From positions 3,341,501 to 3,405,500 of the forward strand of contig NZ_CP013949.1 in the NCBI RefSeq assembly GCF_000296215.2: 64,000 nt of DNA, given 5' to 3'. This stretch comes from Bradyrhizobium sp. CCGE-LA001 (GTDB lineage Bacteria > Pseudomonadota > Alphaproteobacteria > Rhizobiales > Xanthobacteraceae). The notes beneath the pieces are model-generated. The model was given only the letters and a program-made list of their open reading frames with translations, was not told where the DNA came from and ran no database searches. Both the position numbers and the translations under genes were made by a program. This document shows, piece by piece, positions 48,992 through 57,501 of the stretch (its first letter is position 1; every line of letters begins with the position of its first letter).

Positions 48992-50674
48992 GTGATGTTT
49001 CGCTGCGGCAAGATCCTGATGGCGCTTGCGTTCATAATGGCGACTTCGGTCGCTGCGACGGCGCAGACCCCAACGCCGCCTGCGGCCCCGATTCCGCAGG
49101 CGCAGCCGGCGAGCCCGCCCGCGCCGTCGGCAGAGCTTCTGAAGCCTGAGCAGCTCGAGGCTCTCGTGGCGCCGATCGCGCTCTATCCGGACGAACTCCT
49201 TGCGAACGTTCTGGCGGCCTCGACCTATCCGCTTGAGGTGGTGCAGGCTGATCGTTGGCTGAAGGAGCGCAAGACTCTCAAGGGTGACGCGCTGAAGACG
49301 GAGGTGGACAAGCAGACCTGGGATGACAGCATCAAGGCGCTGGCCAGCACTGCCGATGTTCTGACCATGATGAGCGATCAGCTCGACTGGACCAAAAAGC
49401 TGGGCGACGCCTTTCTGGCTCAGCAGCCCGACGTGATGGATGCGATCCAGCGCCTGCGCAACAAGGCCTATGACAACAAGAAGCTGGTCACCACCAAGCA
49501 GCAGAAGGTCAGCGTCCAGTCTCAGGAGGGCAAGCAGGTCGTCGTGATCCAGCAGGCCAATCCTGCGGAAATGTATGTGCCGTATTACGATCCAGCGACC
49601 GTCTACGGCAGCTGGCCCTATGCGGAATATCCGCCTTATTATTGGGGCTACCCGTCCTATATCGGTGCCGGCATGGTCGCGGCCGGCCTGGCGTTCGGCA
49701 CGGCCTGGGCGATCGGACGCTGGGGCAATTACTGGGGCGGCGGCTGCAACTGGGGCAATCGCAACGTTTACGTCAATCACCGTACCACCAACATCGGCAA
49801 CGGCTGGCAGCACAATCCGGCGCATCGTGGTGGCGTGCGCTATAACAACAGCAATGTTCAGCAGCGTTTCGGCAACAACAATTTGAAGGCCGGCGTGTCG
49901 GATCGGATGGATTTCCGCGGCCGTGACGGCAACCAGGTGTTGCGTCCAAATCAAGGTGCAGGAGATCGGGCAGGCGATCGCGCCGGTGACCGCGCTGGTG
50001 ATCGTGGTGGTCCCGGTGACCGCGCAGGAGATCGCGCGGGTGATCGTGCCGGCAACCGGGGCGATCGGCCCGGCGGCGGCGATCGCGCTGGGTCCAGCGA
50101 TCGTGCCAAGGGTGGTGGTGACCGGGCCAAGGCTGCAAACAAAGGCGGCGGAGATCGCGCCAAGGCCGCCAACCGCGCCGGCGGCGGTGCTGCGGCCAAC
50201 CGCGGCGGCGGCAATCGCGGCGGTGCCATGAATGTCTCCTCCGGCCGCTCGGCAGCCGCAGCGTCCGCGCGTGGTCGCGCCAGCATGGCCAGCATGCCAC
50301 GCGGTGGCGGCGGTGGACCGAGCTTTGCCGGCCGCGGCGGCGGTGGCGGAATGGCAATGCGTGGAGGCGGCGGTGGTGGCTTCCGGGGTGGTGGCGGCGG
50401 TGGCCGGCGTTCCGATATGGCGCTCAAGCATGACGTCGTCCTGCTCGGTCAACTCTCAAACGGCCTCGGCTATTATCGCTTCAGCTATATCGGCAGCGAC
50501 AAGGCCTATGTCGGCGTCATGGCGCAGGAGGTCGAGCAGGTGATGCCAGCCGCAGTAACCCGCGGCAGCGATGGATATCTGCGCGTCTATTACGAAAAGC
50601 TCGGCCTGACATTCCGCAGCTATGGCGACTGGCTCGCCGGCGGCGCGAAGATCCCTGCGGAGGCGACGCCATGA
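48992..50674 (+). CDS. exported DUF3300 protein with GDRA-repeat region and S74-chaperone-like C-terminus
   Basis: A 560-residue protein: signal peptide (ILMALAFIMATSVAATA), DUF3300 (~50-190: APIALYPDELLANVLAASTY; VVQADRWLKER), and a Tyr/Trp/Gly-rich part (~190-310). It continues with a low-complexity region of GDRA/GGGDRAKAAN repeats (322-398), a Gly-rich stretch, and a C-terminal ~85 residues (474-560) resembling the S74 intramolecular-chaperone domain. This has SDMALK (Ser474, Lys479) in the Ser-Lys dyad position, then YVGVMAQEVEQVMP and YLRVYYEKLG. Typical S74 domains trimerise and may self-cleave. The gene overlaps the DUF2950 gene (ATGA). Likely surface or periplasmic; function unknown. 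Confidence 0.85.
   Translation: MMFRCGKILMALAFIMATSVAATAQTPTPPAAPIPQAQPASPPAPSAELLKPEQLEALVAPIALYPDELLANVLAASTYPLEVVQADRWLKERKTLKGDALKTEVDKQTWDDSIKALASTADVLTMMSDQLDWTKKLGDAFLAQQPDVMDAIQRLRNKAYDNKKLVTTKQQKVSVQSQEGKQVVVIQQANPAEMYVPYYDPATVYGSWPYAEYPPYYWGYPSYIGAGMVAAGLAFGTAWAIGRWGNYWGGGCNWGNRNVYVNHRTTNIGNGWQHNPAHRGGVRYNNSNVQQRFGNNNLKAGVSDRMDFRGRDGNQVLRPNQGAGDRAGDRAGDRAGDRGGPGDRAGDRAGDRAGNRGDRPGGGDRAGSSDRAKGGGDRAKAANKGGGDRAKAANRAGGGAAANRGGGNRGGAMNVSSGRSAAAASARGRASMASMPRGGGGGPSFAGRGGGGGMAMRGGGGGGFRGGGGGGRRSDMALKHDVVLLGQLSNGLGYYRFSYIGSDKAYVGVMAQEVEQVMPAAVTRGSDGYLRVYYEKLGLTFRSYGDWLAGGAKIPAEATP
49955..50187 (+). repeat. in-gene tandem repeat encoding GDRA / GGGDRAKAAN units
   Basis: Inside the DUF3300 gene, 12-base units encoding Gly-Asp-Arg-Ala recur at least six times, then broaden into GGGDRAKAAN units. 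On the complementary strand the same DNA reads as Arg-Ser-Pro-Ala repeats, which explains the spurious long frames there. Such repeats change length easily by slippage. Confidence 0.85.
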
Positions 50675-51588
50675 CCGGCTTGAAATCATTCCGTCGCGCA
50701 ATGTTGCCGGGTATCGTGGCGCTGGCGTTGCTCGGCTCTGCGTCACAGGCGCAGCAGTCCTTCAAGACGCCGGAGGACGCGGCCGCCGCGCTCGCGGCGG
50801 CGGTCAAGAGCGGACCGGATGACATCCTGAAAGTGCTGGGCAGGGCCGCGGACGACATCGTCTCCTCCGGCGACGAGATCGCCGACAACGACATCCGCCA
50901 GCGCTTCACTTCGATGTATGACGCCAAGCACGCCATCAAGGCCGAGGGCAACAAGACCGCGACCCTGATGCTCGGGCCGGACGATTTCGCGTTCCCGATT
51001 CCGCTGGTCAACACCAAGAGCGGCTGGGAATTCGACACCGCCGAGGGACGCATCGAGGTGCTGCGCCGTCGCATCGGCCGCAACGAGCTCGACGCGATCC
51101 AGACCGCGCTCGCCTTCGTCGACGCGCAGAATGAATATGCCGACAAGGACCGCGGCGAGGGCGCTGGCATCTACGCACAGCGCATCGTCTCCTCGCCCGG
51201 CAAGAAGGACGGCCTGTTCTGGCGTGACGACAACGATCCGAGCCCGCTTGGCGCGCTGGCGGCCGAGGCCTCGAAGGAAGGCTATCGCGCCGGCGACGTC
51301 GGTCCTGCGCCCTATCACGGCTATTATTTCCGCATCCTCAAGGGGCAGGGTCGGGATGCGCCTGGCGGTGCGCTCAATTACATCGTGAAGGGCAAGATGA
51401 TCGGCGGCTTTGCCCTGATCGCCTGGCCGGCGGAGTATGGCAATTCAGGCATCATGACCTTCCTGGTCAATCACGCCGGCACCGTCTACCAGAAAGACCT
51501 TGGCAAGCGCACGGCATTCGTCGCCGAGCGGACCACGCTGTTCGATCCCGATGAGACCTGGAAGAAGGTCGATGCTGCAAAACCCTGA
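50671..51588 (+). CDS. exported DUF2950 protein
   Basis: A 305-residue protein with signal peptide (LPGIVALALLGSASQA) and the DUF2950 pattern: FKTPEDAAAALAAAVKSGPD, GWEFDTAEGRIEVLRRRIGRN, ELDAIQTALAFVDAQNEYAD, YHGYYFRILKGQG. DUF2950 and DUF3300 genes usually stand together, as here (4-bp overlap). No catalytic motif is evident; the periplasm is the likely location. Its 3' end overlaps the next gene by 17 bp. Part of the FixK-box operon. Confidence 0.9.
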   Translation: MTGLKSFRRAMLPGIVALALLGSASQAQQSFKTPEDAAAALAAAVKSGPDDILKVLGRAADDIVSSGDEIADNDIRQRFTSMYDAKHAIKAEGNKTATLMLGPDDFAFPIPLVNTKSGWEFDTAEGRIEVLRRRIGRNELDAIQTALAFVDAQNEYADKDRGEGAGIYAQRIVSSPGKKDGLFWRDDNDPSPLGALAAEASKEGYRAGDVGPAPYHGYYFRILKGQGRDAPGGALNYIVKGKMIGGFALIAWPAEYGNSGIMTFLVNHAGTVYQKDLGKRTAFVAERTTLFDPDETWKKVDAAKP

Positions 51589-52036
51589 GCGGCGCGGGCG
51601 CCACCGCGCACTTCGGCTGATGATGCTCCTGTTGCTGGCGCTTGGGTTGGCTGCGCCGGCAACACCATCCTTTGCGCAGGCGTCCGGCCAGGTCAGGGCC
51701 AAGATCGTCAAGGCCGGCCTTGTGGTTGGCGGCGGCGCTGGCAGTGGCGTGTTGACCTACCGCGGCAAGTCTTACCCGTTCAAGATTAGCGGCCTGAGCT
51801 TCGGCATCACGGTCGGCGCGACGGTCGGCCGGCTCGATGGCTGGGCCTCGGGCATCCGCGAGGTCGGCGACTTCGCCGGCACCTACAGCTCGGTCGGCGG
51901 CGGTTTTGCTCTGGTTGGCGGCGTCAACGGCGTCCGTCTCCGCAACGAGAAGGGTGTGACGATCGTGCTGCAAGGCCCCAAGGCGGGGCTCGAGCTGGCG
52001 GCCAACATCAGTCAGATCACGATCGCCTTGAAGTGA
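51572..52036 (+). CDS. exported glycine-rich protein of unknown family (paralogue B)
   Basis: A 154-residue protein whose start overlaps the DUF2950 stop. Signal peptide (LRLMMLLLLALGLAAPATP, cleavage near SFA-QA). The mature part follows paralogue A (42758-43192) closely: KAGLVVGGGAGSGVLTYRGK, then YPF, GLSFGITVGATV, ending in a beta-rich VLQGPKAGLELAANISQITI. Both paralogues close operons that start at FixK boxes. Family not recognised; perhaps a beta-rich envelope protein. Confidence 0.75.
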   Translation: MLQNPERRGRHRALRLMMLLLLALGLAAPATPSFAQASGQVRAKIVKAGLVVGGGAGSGVLTYRGKSYPFKISGLSFGITVGATVGRLDGWASGIREVGDFAGTYSSVGGGFALVGGVNGVRLRNEKGVTIVLQGPKAGLELAANISQITIALK

Positions 52037-52299
52037 GGCTCAGGAGGGGTGCGCGGACCGAAGCGTGAGAGTCGAGAGCACTGTCCTTGGATCTTCACTT
52101 CTCGCGAGCTTGAAATCCAACTTTGCGAACACGCACCGCATGGACGAGCAGCCGCGCCAGAGCGGCAGTGCGAGCTTCTTCTGACTGCAGCATCTGTCAT
52201 CGATATTGTCCACCCTGATGCCTGACATCTATGAACCGATGGCGCAGGAAAAGCGATCTTGAGGACGGTGTTACAAAGCGCTAGGAGGTGCGGGTAACA

Positions 52300-53331
52300 A
52301 TGCTCAAGCCGCAGCTTCTTATCACAGGTAAGTCATTGAGATTTCGACATAATCGTTTTTCCGTTGCGCCCATGATGGATTGGACTGACCGGCATTGCCG
52401 GGTGTTCCACCGTCACCTGACGCGACGGGCGCTGCTTTATACGGAGATGCTGACCACGGGCGCCATCATTCATGGCGACCGGGAGCGGCTGCTTGGATTC
52501 GACGCATGCGAGCATCCGGTGGCGCTTCAGCTTGGCGGCTCGAATCCGCACGAACTCGCGCAGGCCGCGCGGATCGGCGAAGCGTTTGGTTATGACGAGA
52601 TCAATCTCAATGTCGGCTGCCCGTCCGACCGCGTGAAGGATGGCCGCTTCGGCGCCTGCCTCATGGCCGAGCCGGAACTGGTGGCGCGATGCGTCGAGGA
52701 GATGAAGGCTGCGGTCGCCGTTCCCGTCACCGTGAAGTGCCGCATCGGCATCGACGACCAGGATCCCGAGGTCGCGCTCGATACGCTGGCGCGTGCGGTG
52801 GTGGCGTCCGGCTGCGATGCGCTGATCGTGCACGCGCGCAAGGCCTGGCTCAACGGCCTGTCGCCGAAGGAGAACCGCGACATCCCGCCGCTCGACTATG
52901 AACGCGTCTATCGTCTCAAGCACGCGATGCCTGATGTGCCCGTCATCATCAATGGCGGCATCCGGAGCATCGAAGAGGCGAAGGCGCATCTCGAGCACGT
53001 TGACGGCGTGATGCTCGGCCGCGCGGCCTACCAGGAGCCGTGGCGGTTGCTCGGCGTCGATGACGACATCTTCGGCGAGACGGCACCGCACACCTCCATG
53101 CAGGAGGCGCTCGAGGCGATGATGCCCTACATCGAAGAGCAACTGGCGCGTGGCACCCGGCTGCACGCGATTACGCGGCATTTCGTTGGCGCATTCCACG
53201 CCGTGCCGGGGGCGCGCGCATTCCGGCGGCATCTCGCCGAGCAGGGGGTGAAGCCGGGCGCCGGTCTCGCCGTGCTGCGCGACGCGATCGCGCGTGTCGG
53301 TGCACGTGCCCCTGCGGAGGCGGCGGCCTAG
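52300..53331 (+). CDS. dusA: tRNA-dihydrouridine synthase A
   Basis: A 343-residue flavoprotein TIM barrel. FSVAPMMDWTDRHCRVFHR opens the FMN site, and NLNVGCPSDRVKDGRFG carries the catalytic Cys. TVKCRIGIDD, LIVHARKAWLNGLSPKENR and INGGIRS complete the FMN and tRNA-binding pattern of the DusA subfamily. It reduces uridines 20/20a of tRNA in the cytoplasm. ATG 52300 has AGGAGG 11 bp upstream. A 263-bp stretch without a gene precedes it. Confidence 0.96.
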   Translation: MLKPQLLITGKSLRFRHNRFSVAPMMDWTDRHCRVFHRHLTRRALLYTEMLTTGAIIHGDRERLLGFDACEHPVALQLGGSNPHELAQAARIGEAFGYDEINLNVGCPSDRVKDGRFGACLMAEPELVARCVEEMKAAVAVPVTVKCRIGIDDQDPEVALDTLARAVVASGCDALIVHARKAWLNGLSPKENRDIPPLDYERVYRLKHAMPDVPVIINGGIRSIEEAKAHLEHVDGVMLGRAAYQEPWRLLGVDDDIFGETAPHTSMQEALEAMMPYIEEQLARGTRLHAITRHFVGAFHAVPGARAFRRHLAEQGVKPGAGLAVLRDAIARVGARAPAEAAA

Positions 53332-53337
53332 GTTGGT

Positions 53338-53892
53338 CTAGTTGACCGCCGCGCGTGTGCGACGGGAGCTGCGCTGGAGCTCCGGATACCCCGTCAACAT
53401 CAGCGTGTCCGCGCGCACGCCCCAGCTTTCCAGACGGTCGAGGAAGCTCATCCCGAGCAGATTGGTCTTCATCTGGCCGCGCTGCACGACAAGGGCCGGG
53501 ACCGACTTCTCCACCAGCTTGCCGACGGCGAGACGGTCGAGCGTGAGCCGGGCGGCCTTGGTGTGGCCGCCGGCGGTCTCCAGGTCGACGTCGTATTCGA
53601 GCATATCGAGCGGCAACCCGATCGCCTTTGCGGTTTCCCAGGTCAGCACCACCGAGGTCGCGCCGGTATCGATCACCATCGGTGCAGCCACGCCGTTGAT
53701 CTTGGCGCGCAATGCGAACTCGCCGCCCTGGCCACGCGGGATATGCACGGCGGGAGCCGGCGCGGCGGTCGGCGCGCGGAAGATGTGCGAGACCTTGTGG
53801 CTGGCCCGCGCGATCTGGTCGGGATCGCCATAGGCGACGACCGCACCTGCGGTGCCTGCGAGCATGACGAGAACGAGCAGGAAGCGGATCAT
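53338..53892 (-). CDS. retropepsin-like aspartic protease (TIGR02281 type)
   Basis: A 184-residue protein with one N-terminal helix (FLLVLVMLAGTAGAVVAYG) and a single retropepsin-like domain with the active-site motif VIDTGATSVVLT. NLLGMSFLDRLESWGV gives the family's C-terminal flap. Dimerisation would be needed for activity, with the domain in the periplasm. It converges with dusA (6 bp between stops) and lies 28 bp before the DUF1289 gene's end on the same strand. Confidence 0.9.
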   Translation of the reverse strand: MIRFLLVLVMLAGTAGAVVAYGDPDQIARASHKVSHIFRAPTAAPAPAVHIPRGQGGEFALRAKINGVAAPMVIDTGATSVVLTWETAKAIGLPLDMLEYDVDLETAGGHTKAARLTLDRLAVGKLVEKSVPALVVQRGQMKTNLLGMSFLDRLESWGVRADTLMLTGYPELQRSSRRTRAAVN

Positions 53893-53920
53893 CGCACGCC
53901 TCCGCGCGTGCGCGTGCCCA

Positions 53921-54124
53921 TCAGGTGCGCCTTGGCGATGCCGCGATCGGCGTGAGGCCAGCCTGATTCATCCGGGCCGGCAATAGCGCCATGACGGCCA
54001 GCCGTTCCGCGCTGTCCATGGCGTGCCAGCGCGCGATCTCCGGCAAGGTCCGGCCGCAGCCGAAGCACAGCTTGGTCTTGGGATCGATGATGCAGACGGC
54101 CACGCACGGCGTTTCTTTGCTCAT
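53921..54124 (-). CDS. DUF1289 cysteine-rich small protein
   Basis: A 67-residue protein with the DUF1289 cysteine pattern C-x3-C-x8-C-x2-C (TPCVAVCIIDPKTKLCFGCG) followed by R-x-L-P-E-I-A-R-W. The cysteines probably bind Zn or an Fe-S cluster. The family is widespread and often sits near Fe-S or ribosome-related genes, but its role is unknown. The ATG at 54124 is used since upstream residues do not fit the family. Confidence 0.88.
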   Translation of the reverse strand: MSKETPCVAVCIIDPKTKLCFGCGRTLPEIARWHAMDSAERLAVMALLPARMNQAGLTPIAASPRRT

Positions 54125-54168
54125 ACGGACATAGTGGGGGATGGTCGGGCATGTCTGCAAGCATCTCG

Positions 54169-55764
54169 TTAAGAGCCCGTGCCTGCGCTCATGATCGGCT
54201 TGTGGCGCGGCCGGCGCTTCTCATCGGGAACGAGCGAACTCTCCGGCTGGAGCGGCGGGGAATCGTCCGACAGCGGTGCCAGCGCACTCATCACGCGCTC
54301 CGGCGGGAAGGTGACGATCACCTCGGTGCCGATGCGTAGCTTCGATTTCAGTGTGAACGTGCCGCCATGCAGGTCGATCAGATTCTTGGCGATGGGCAGG
54401 CCCAGGCCCGCGCCTTGTTCCGCCGACTTGATCGAGTTCGAGCCCTGGCCGAACGAGGCCAGCACGACCGGAATCTCGTCCTCGGGGATGCCGGAGCCGG
54501 AATCCCTCACCGAGAGATATTGTCCGCCCGAAGCGGTCCATCCCGCCTTGAGCCAGATCTCGCCGCCTTGCGGAGTGAACTTGATCGAATTGGAGAGCAG
54601 ATTGAGCACGACCTGGCGGATCGCGCGCTCGTCGGCCCAGAGCCGCGGCATCGCTTGCTCGAACACTTCGTGGATGGTGATGCCGCGGCTGGACGCGCGC
54701 AGCTTCATCAAATGGTGGCAGTCGGCCACGATGCCGACCAGGGACACCGCTTCCTCGTTGAGTTCGTAGCGGCCGGCTTCGATCCGGGATAGATCGAGGA
54801 TCTCGTTGATGAGATTGAGCAGGTGTACGCCGGAATTATGAATGTCGGCGGAATATTCCTTGTACACCGGAACCGCATGTGCGCCGAAAATCTCGCTCTT
54901 CATCACCTCGGAAAAACCGAGGATGGCGTTCAGTGGCGTGCGCAGCTCGTGGCTCATCTGCGCGAGGAAGCGCGACTTGGCGACGTTGGCGGATTCGGCG
55001 CGGTGGCGTGCTTCGTCCGAGATTGCCTTGGCCTGTTCGAGCTCGCCGATCAGCGCGTCCTTCTCGGCGCGCGCCTCGAGCGTGGCGAAGGTCGAGGAGT
55101 GCAGGCGGTGGGCCAGCAGCACGAAATAGCCCTCGGCCGCGACCGCGAGCGCCGCCAGGATGTAATTGTCCAGCGAGCCCGTCATCACGAAGCTCAGTGC
55201 CATCGCGACAGCGACCGGCATGGTGGCGGCAACGGCGGCGATCGGCAGATTGGCGGCCAGCATGCTCGATACTGCGATCACCAGCAGCATCAGGAACATC
55301 ATCAGCGTTTCCGTGACCATGTCGAGCACGGGATGGATCAGGATTGCCATCCAGCACAGGCCATAAAGCAGGTCGAGCACGACGAAACGTGTCCGCCACG
55401 CCCGCGTCGCGGCAGGAGAGGCGGGTTCGGTCAGGAACCGCCGGCAGCTGCGGATCATGGCGGCATGGAAGCAGAGCATGCCTGCTGTCCAGGCCGCGGC
55501 CGGGATCGGCTGCATCCAGAGCCCGAACAGCACGCCGGTTGCGACGACCAGCAGCATCACGACATAGGAGGCTGACAGCCGTGTCTGGGCGTATTGACGC
55601 AGCATCTCGGCGTCGAAGGCCGGCCGGGTTCCGCTGGTCGACGTTAACCTGTCGCGCGCCTCGCGCACCCGCTGCGCCGCAGCCCTTCGGCTGCTCGCCG
55701 ATGGAGCGCTCACCGGCTCCGCCGGAAGCTGCACAACCTCGGGCTTTTCAGCGGGGTTACTCAT
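54169..55764 (-). CDS. membrane histidine kinase (PdhS/PleC-like)
   Basis: About 531 residues: cytosolic N-terminus, six membrane helices (~60-210), short coiled coil (~225-262), HisKA (His272 in AQMSHELRTPLNAILGFSEV), and HATPase_c (NLLSNSIKFTPQGG, SGSGIPEDEIP, GAGLGLPIAKNLIDLHGG). The FSEVMKSEIFG pattern is typical of the PleC/DivJ/PdhS kinases that act on DivK in the alphaproteobacterial cell cycle. No receiver domain is attached and no regulator is adjacent. The start at 55764 or an earlier ATG (55809) is uncertain; neither has a good ribosome-binding site. Confidence 0.88.
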   Translation of the reverse strand: MSNPAEKPEVVQLPAEPVSAPSASSRRAAAQRVREARDRLTSTSGTRPAFDAEMLRQYAQTRLSASYVVMLLVVATGVLFGLWMQPIPAAAWTAGMLCFHAAMIRSCRRFLTEPASPAATRAWRTRFVVLDLLYGLCWMAILIHPVLDMVTETLMMFLMLLVIAVSSMLAANLPIAAVAATMPVAVAMALSFVMTGSLDNYILAALAVAAEGYFVLLAHRLHSSTFATLEARAEKDALIGELEQAKAISDEARHRAESANVAKSRFLAQMSHELRTPLNAILGFSEVMKSEIFGAHAVPVYKEYSADIHNSGVHLLNLINEILDLSRIEAGRYELNEEAVSLVGIVADCHHLMKLRASSRGITIHEVFEQAMPRLWADERAIRQVVLNLLSNSIKFTPQGGEIWLKAGWTASGGQYLSVRDSGSGIPEDEIPVVLASFGQGSNSIKSAEQGAGLGLPIAKNLIDLHGGTFTLKSKLRIGTEVIVTFPPERVMSALAPLSDDSPPLQPESSLVPDEKRRPRHKPIMSAGTGS

Positions 55765-55925
55765 CAAGCAACACGATTCCTGCCCACGCCGGACGCGGGC
55801 CTTCTGCATTGTCTATCTCTGGCAAGAAATCCTTAAGAGGTGCCTTAAGGAGCTAAAGAATTACGTTAACCCGGCGTTAATTGATGTTCCGTCCGGGCCG
55901 CCGCGGTCGGTGGACCCGCGGCCCT

Positions 55926-57410
55926 TCACCTGAAGAAAACGAGCGTGACCAACGCGAAGACCGGCAGCAGCAGGAGGGAGCTCCAAACCATGTATCCGAA
56001 GAAGCCTGGCATTGCGACGCCACCTGCTCGCGCAATTGCGTAGACCATGAAGTTGGGGGCGTTGCCAATATAGGAGTTTGCGCCCATGAACACGGCACCG
56101 GCCGAAATCGCGGCAAGGGTCAGGGCGCCGTTCGTCATCAGATGATTGGCATCGCCCCCGGCAAGCTCGAAGAAGACCAGATAGGTCGGTGCATTGTCGA
56201 GAAAAGATGAGAGCAGGCCCGTCAACCAGAAATAGGCCGCATTGTTCGGTGTGCCGTCGGCATTGGTGACCATGTTGACGACGGGAGCAAACGCACCGGA
56301 TCGGCCGGCGTTGAGAATCGCAAGCACGGGAATGATGGTGATGAAGATGGCGGCGAACAGCTTTGCCACTTCGATCATTGGGCCCCAAGAGAAGCCGTTC
56401 GCGTCGTGGTCCTCCTTCGACGTGACCGCAAGGGATGCGAACACGACGCCGATCATCACGGCATCGCGCAGAAGATTCTGCACCTGGAGATGCGTGCCGA
56501 GGACGTCAAACCCGCCGAGGTCTAGCTTGGCACTCACGAGGATCGCGGCAATGATGACCCCCATGAGAGCGAAGTTGAGGCCGCCGTTGATCCGCAAGGG
56601 ATTATCCGGAGTAGGGTCGGGTTTGACGCGGCCTTCCTTGCGATAAAGATAAGCGTCGATGCAAAAGAACAAAGCGAGCAGGATCCAGGCCGCGGACGTG
56701 GTCTGAGGGAACAGGTGCGTCGTCGTCCAGAAGAAGTCCACGCCGCGCAGGAATCCCAGAAACAAGGGTGGATCTCCCAAAGGTGAGAGCGAGCCGCCGA
56801 TGTTGGACACCAGGAAGATGAAGAAGATGACGACGTGCGCGTTGTGCCGCCGGTCGTCATTGGCGCGGATCACCGGCCGGATCATGACCATCGACGCGCC
56901 GGTCGTGCCGATGACACTTGCGAGCAGCGTGCCCAATGCGAGCAGGAGCGTGTTCAGCAGCGGAGAGCCGTGAAGATTGCCACGCACCACGATTCCGCCG
57001 GCCACGGTGAACAACGCAAGGAGCAGCAGAATGAAGGGAATATATTCCAGCAGCGCGGTATGAACGAGCGCTTGGATGGTCGGAAGCGGGCCATACCAGA
57101 TTGCGAACGGCAACACGATGAGAGCAGCCCACATCGCGGCGATCTTGCCCTGATGTTGTTCCCAGAAGTGCGGTGCTGCGAGCGGAAATATCGCGATCGA
57201 CAGGAGCATGCCGGCGAATGGGAGCGCCCATTGCGGGCCGATGCTGGCGCCGTCGAGCGATGCGGCTAGCGCCGGCGAAGGCGACGCAACCAGGATCAGA
57301 ATAGCAAGGCAGACTAGGCTCGTGAGGAAGAGAGAGCGCCGCTGAAAGACCCTATGTCCGGTGACACCGACAAAAGCAACGACAAGGATAGCAGCGATCA
57401 TGCTAAGCAA
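55926..57410 (-). CDS. sodium:proton antiporter, NhaD/citrate-transporter-like
   Basis: A 494-residue membrane protein with about 12 helices of the ion-transporter (IT) superfamily. The motif SNIGGSLSPLGDPPLFLGFL and the second-half pattern SSFLDNAPTYLVFFELAGGD match NhaD-like Na+/H+ antiporters. A signal-anchor N-terminus starts the protein. The stretch 'MGANSYIGNAPNFMVYAIA' fits the second hairpin. It would export Na+ in exchange for protons. Its upstream gap of 91 bp contains the terminator of the dehydrogenase gene before it. Confidence 0.85.
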   Translation of the reverse strand: MLSMIAAILVVAFVGVTGHRVFQRRSLFLTSLVCLAILILVASPSPALAASLDGASIGPQWALPFAGMLLSIAIFPLAAPHFWEQHQGKIAAMWAALIVLPFAIWYGPLPTIQALVHTALLEYIPFILLLLALFTVAGGIVVRGNLHGSPLLNTLLLALGTLLASVIGTTGASMVMIRPVIRANDDRRHNAHVVIFFIFLVSNIGGSLSPLGDPPLFLGFLRGVDFFWTTTHLFPQTTSAAWILLALFFCIDAYLYRKEGRVKPDPTPDNPLRINGGLNFALMGVIIAAILVSAKLDLGGFDVLGTHLQVQNLLRDAVMIGVVFASLAVTSKEDHDANGFSWGPMIEVAKLFAAIFITIIPVLAILNAGRSGAFAPVVNMVTNADGTPNNAAYFWLTGLLSSFLDNAPTYLVFFELAGGDANHLMTNGALTLAAISAGAVFMGANSYIGNAPNFMVYAIARAGGVAMPGFFGYMVWSSLLLLPVFALVTLVFFR

Positions 57411-57447
57411 GACTCCCCCGAATGCTATGGTTGTTACGCCCGCTTAG

Positions 57448-57479
57448 AACTTCGTCGCGGCCGAAGTCGCGACGAAGTT
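57448..57479 (-). terminator. inverted repeat terminator after the beta-hydroxyacid dehydrogenase
   Basis: A 12-bp perfect stem (AACTTCGTCGCG at 57448-57459 with its complement at 57468-57479), loop of 8 bases, 23 bp after the dehydrogenase stop on the minus strand. The T-run is weak. Confidence 0.55.
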
Positions 57480-57501
57480 TGATGCTGCGAGCGCCGATAG
57501 A

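Noticed and set aside
48935..50452. Minus-strand open frame of Ala/Thr-rich character opposite the DUF3300 gene
   Set aside because: Arises from the tandem GDRA repeat read in reverse; no start signal or family.
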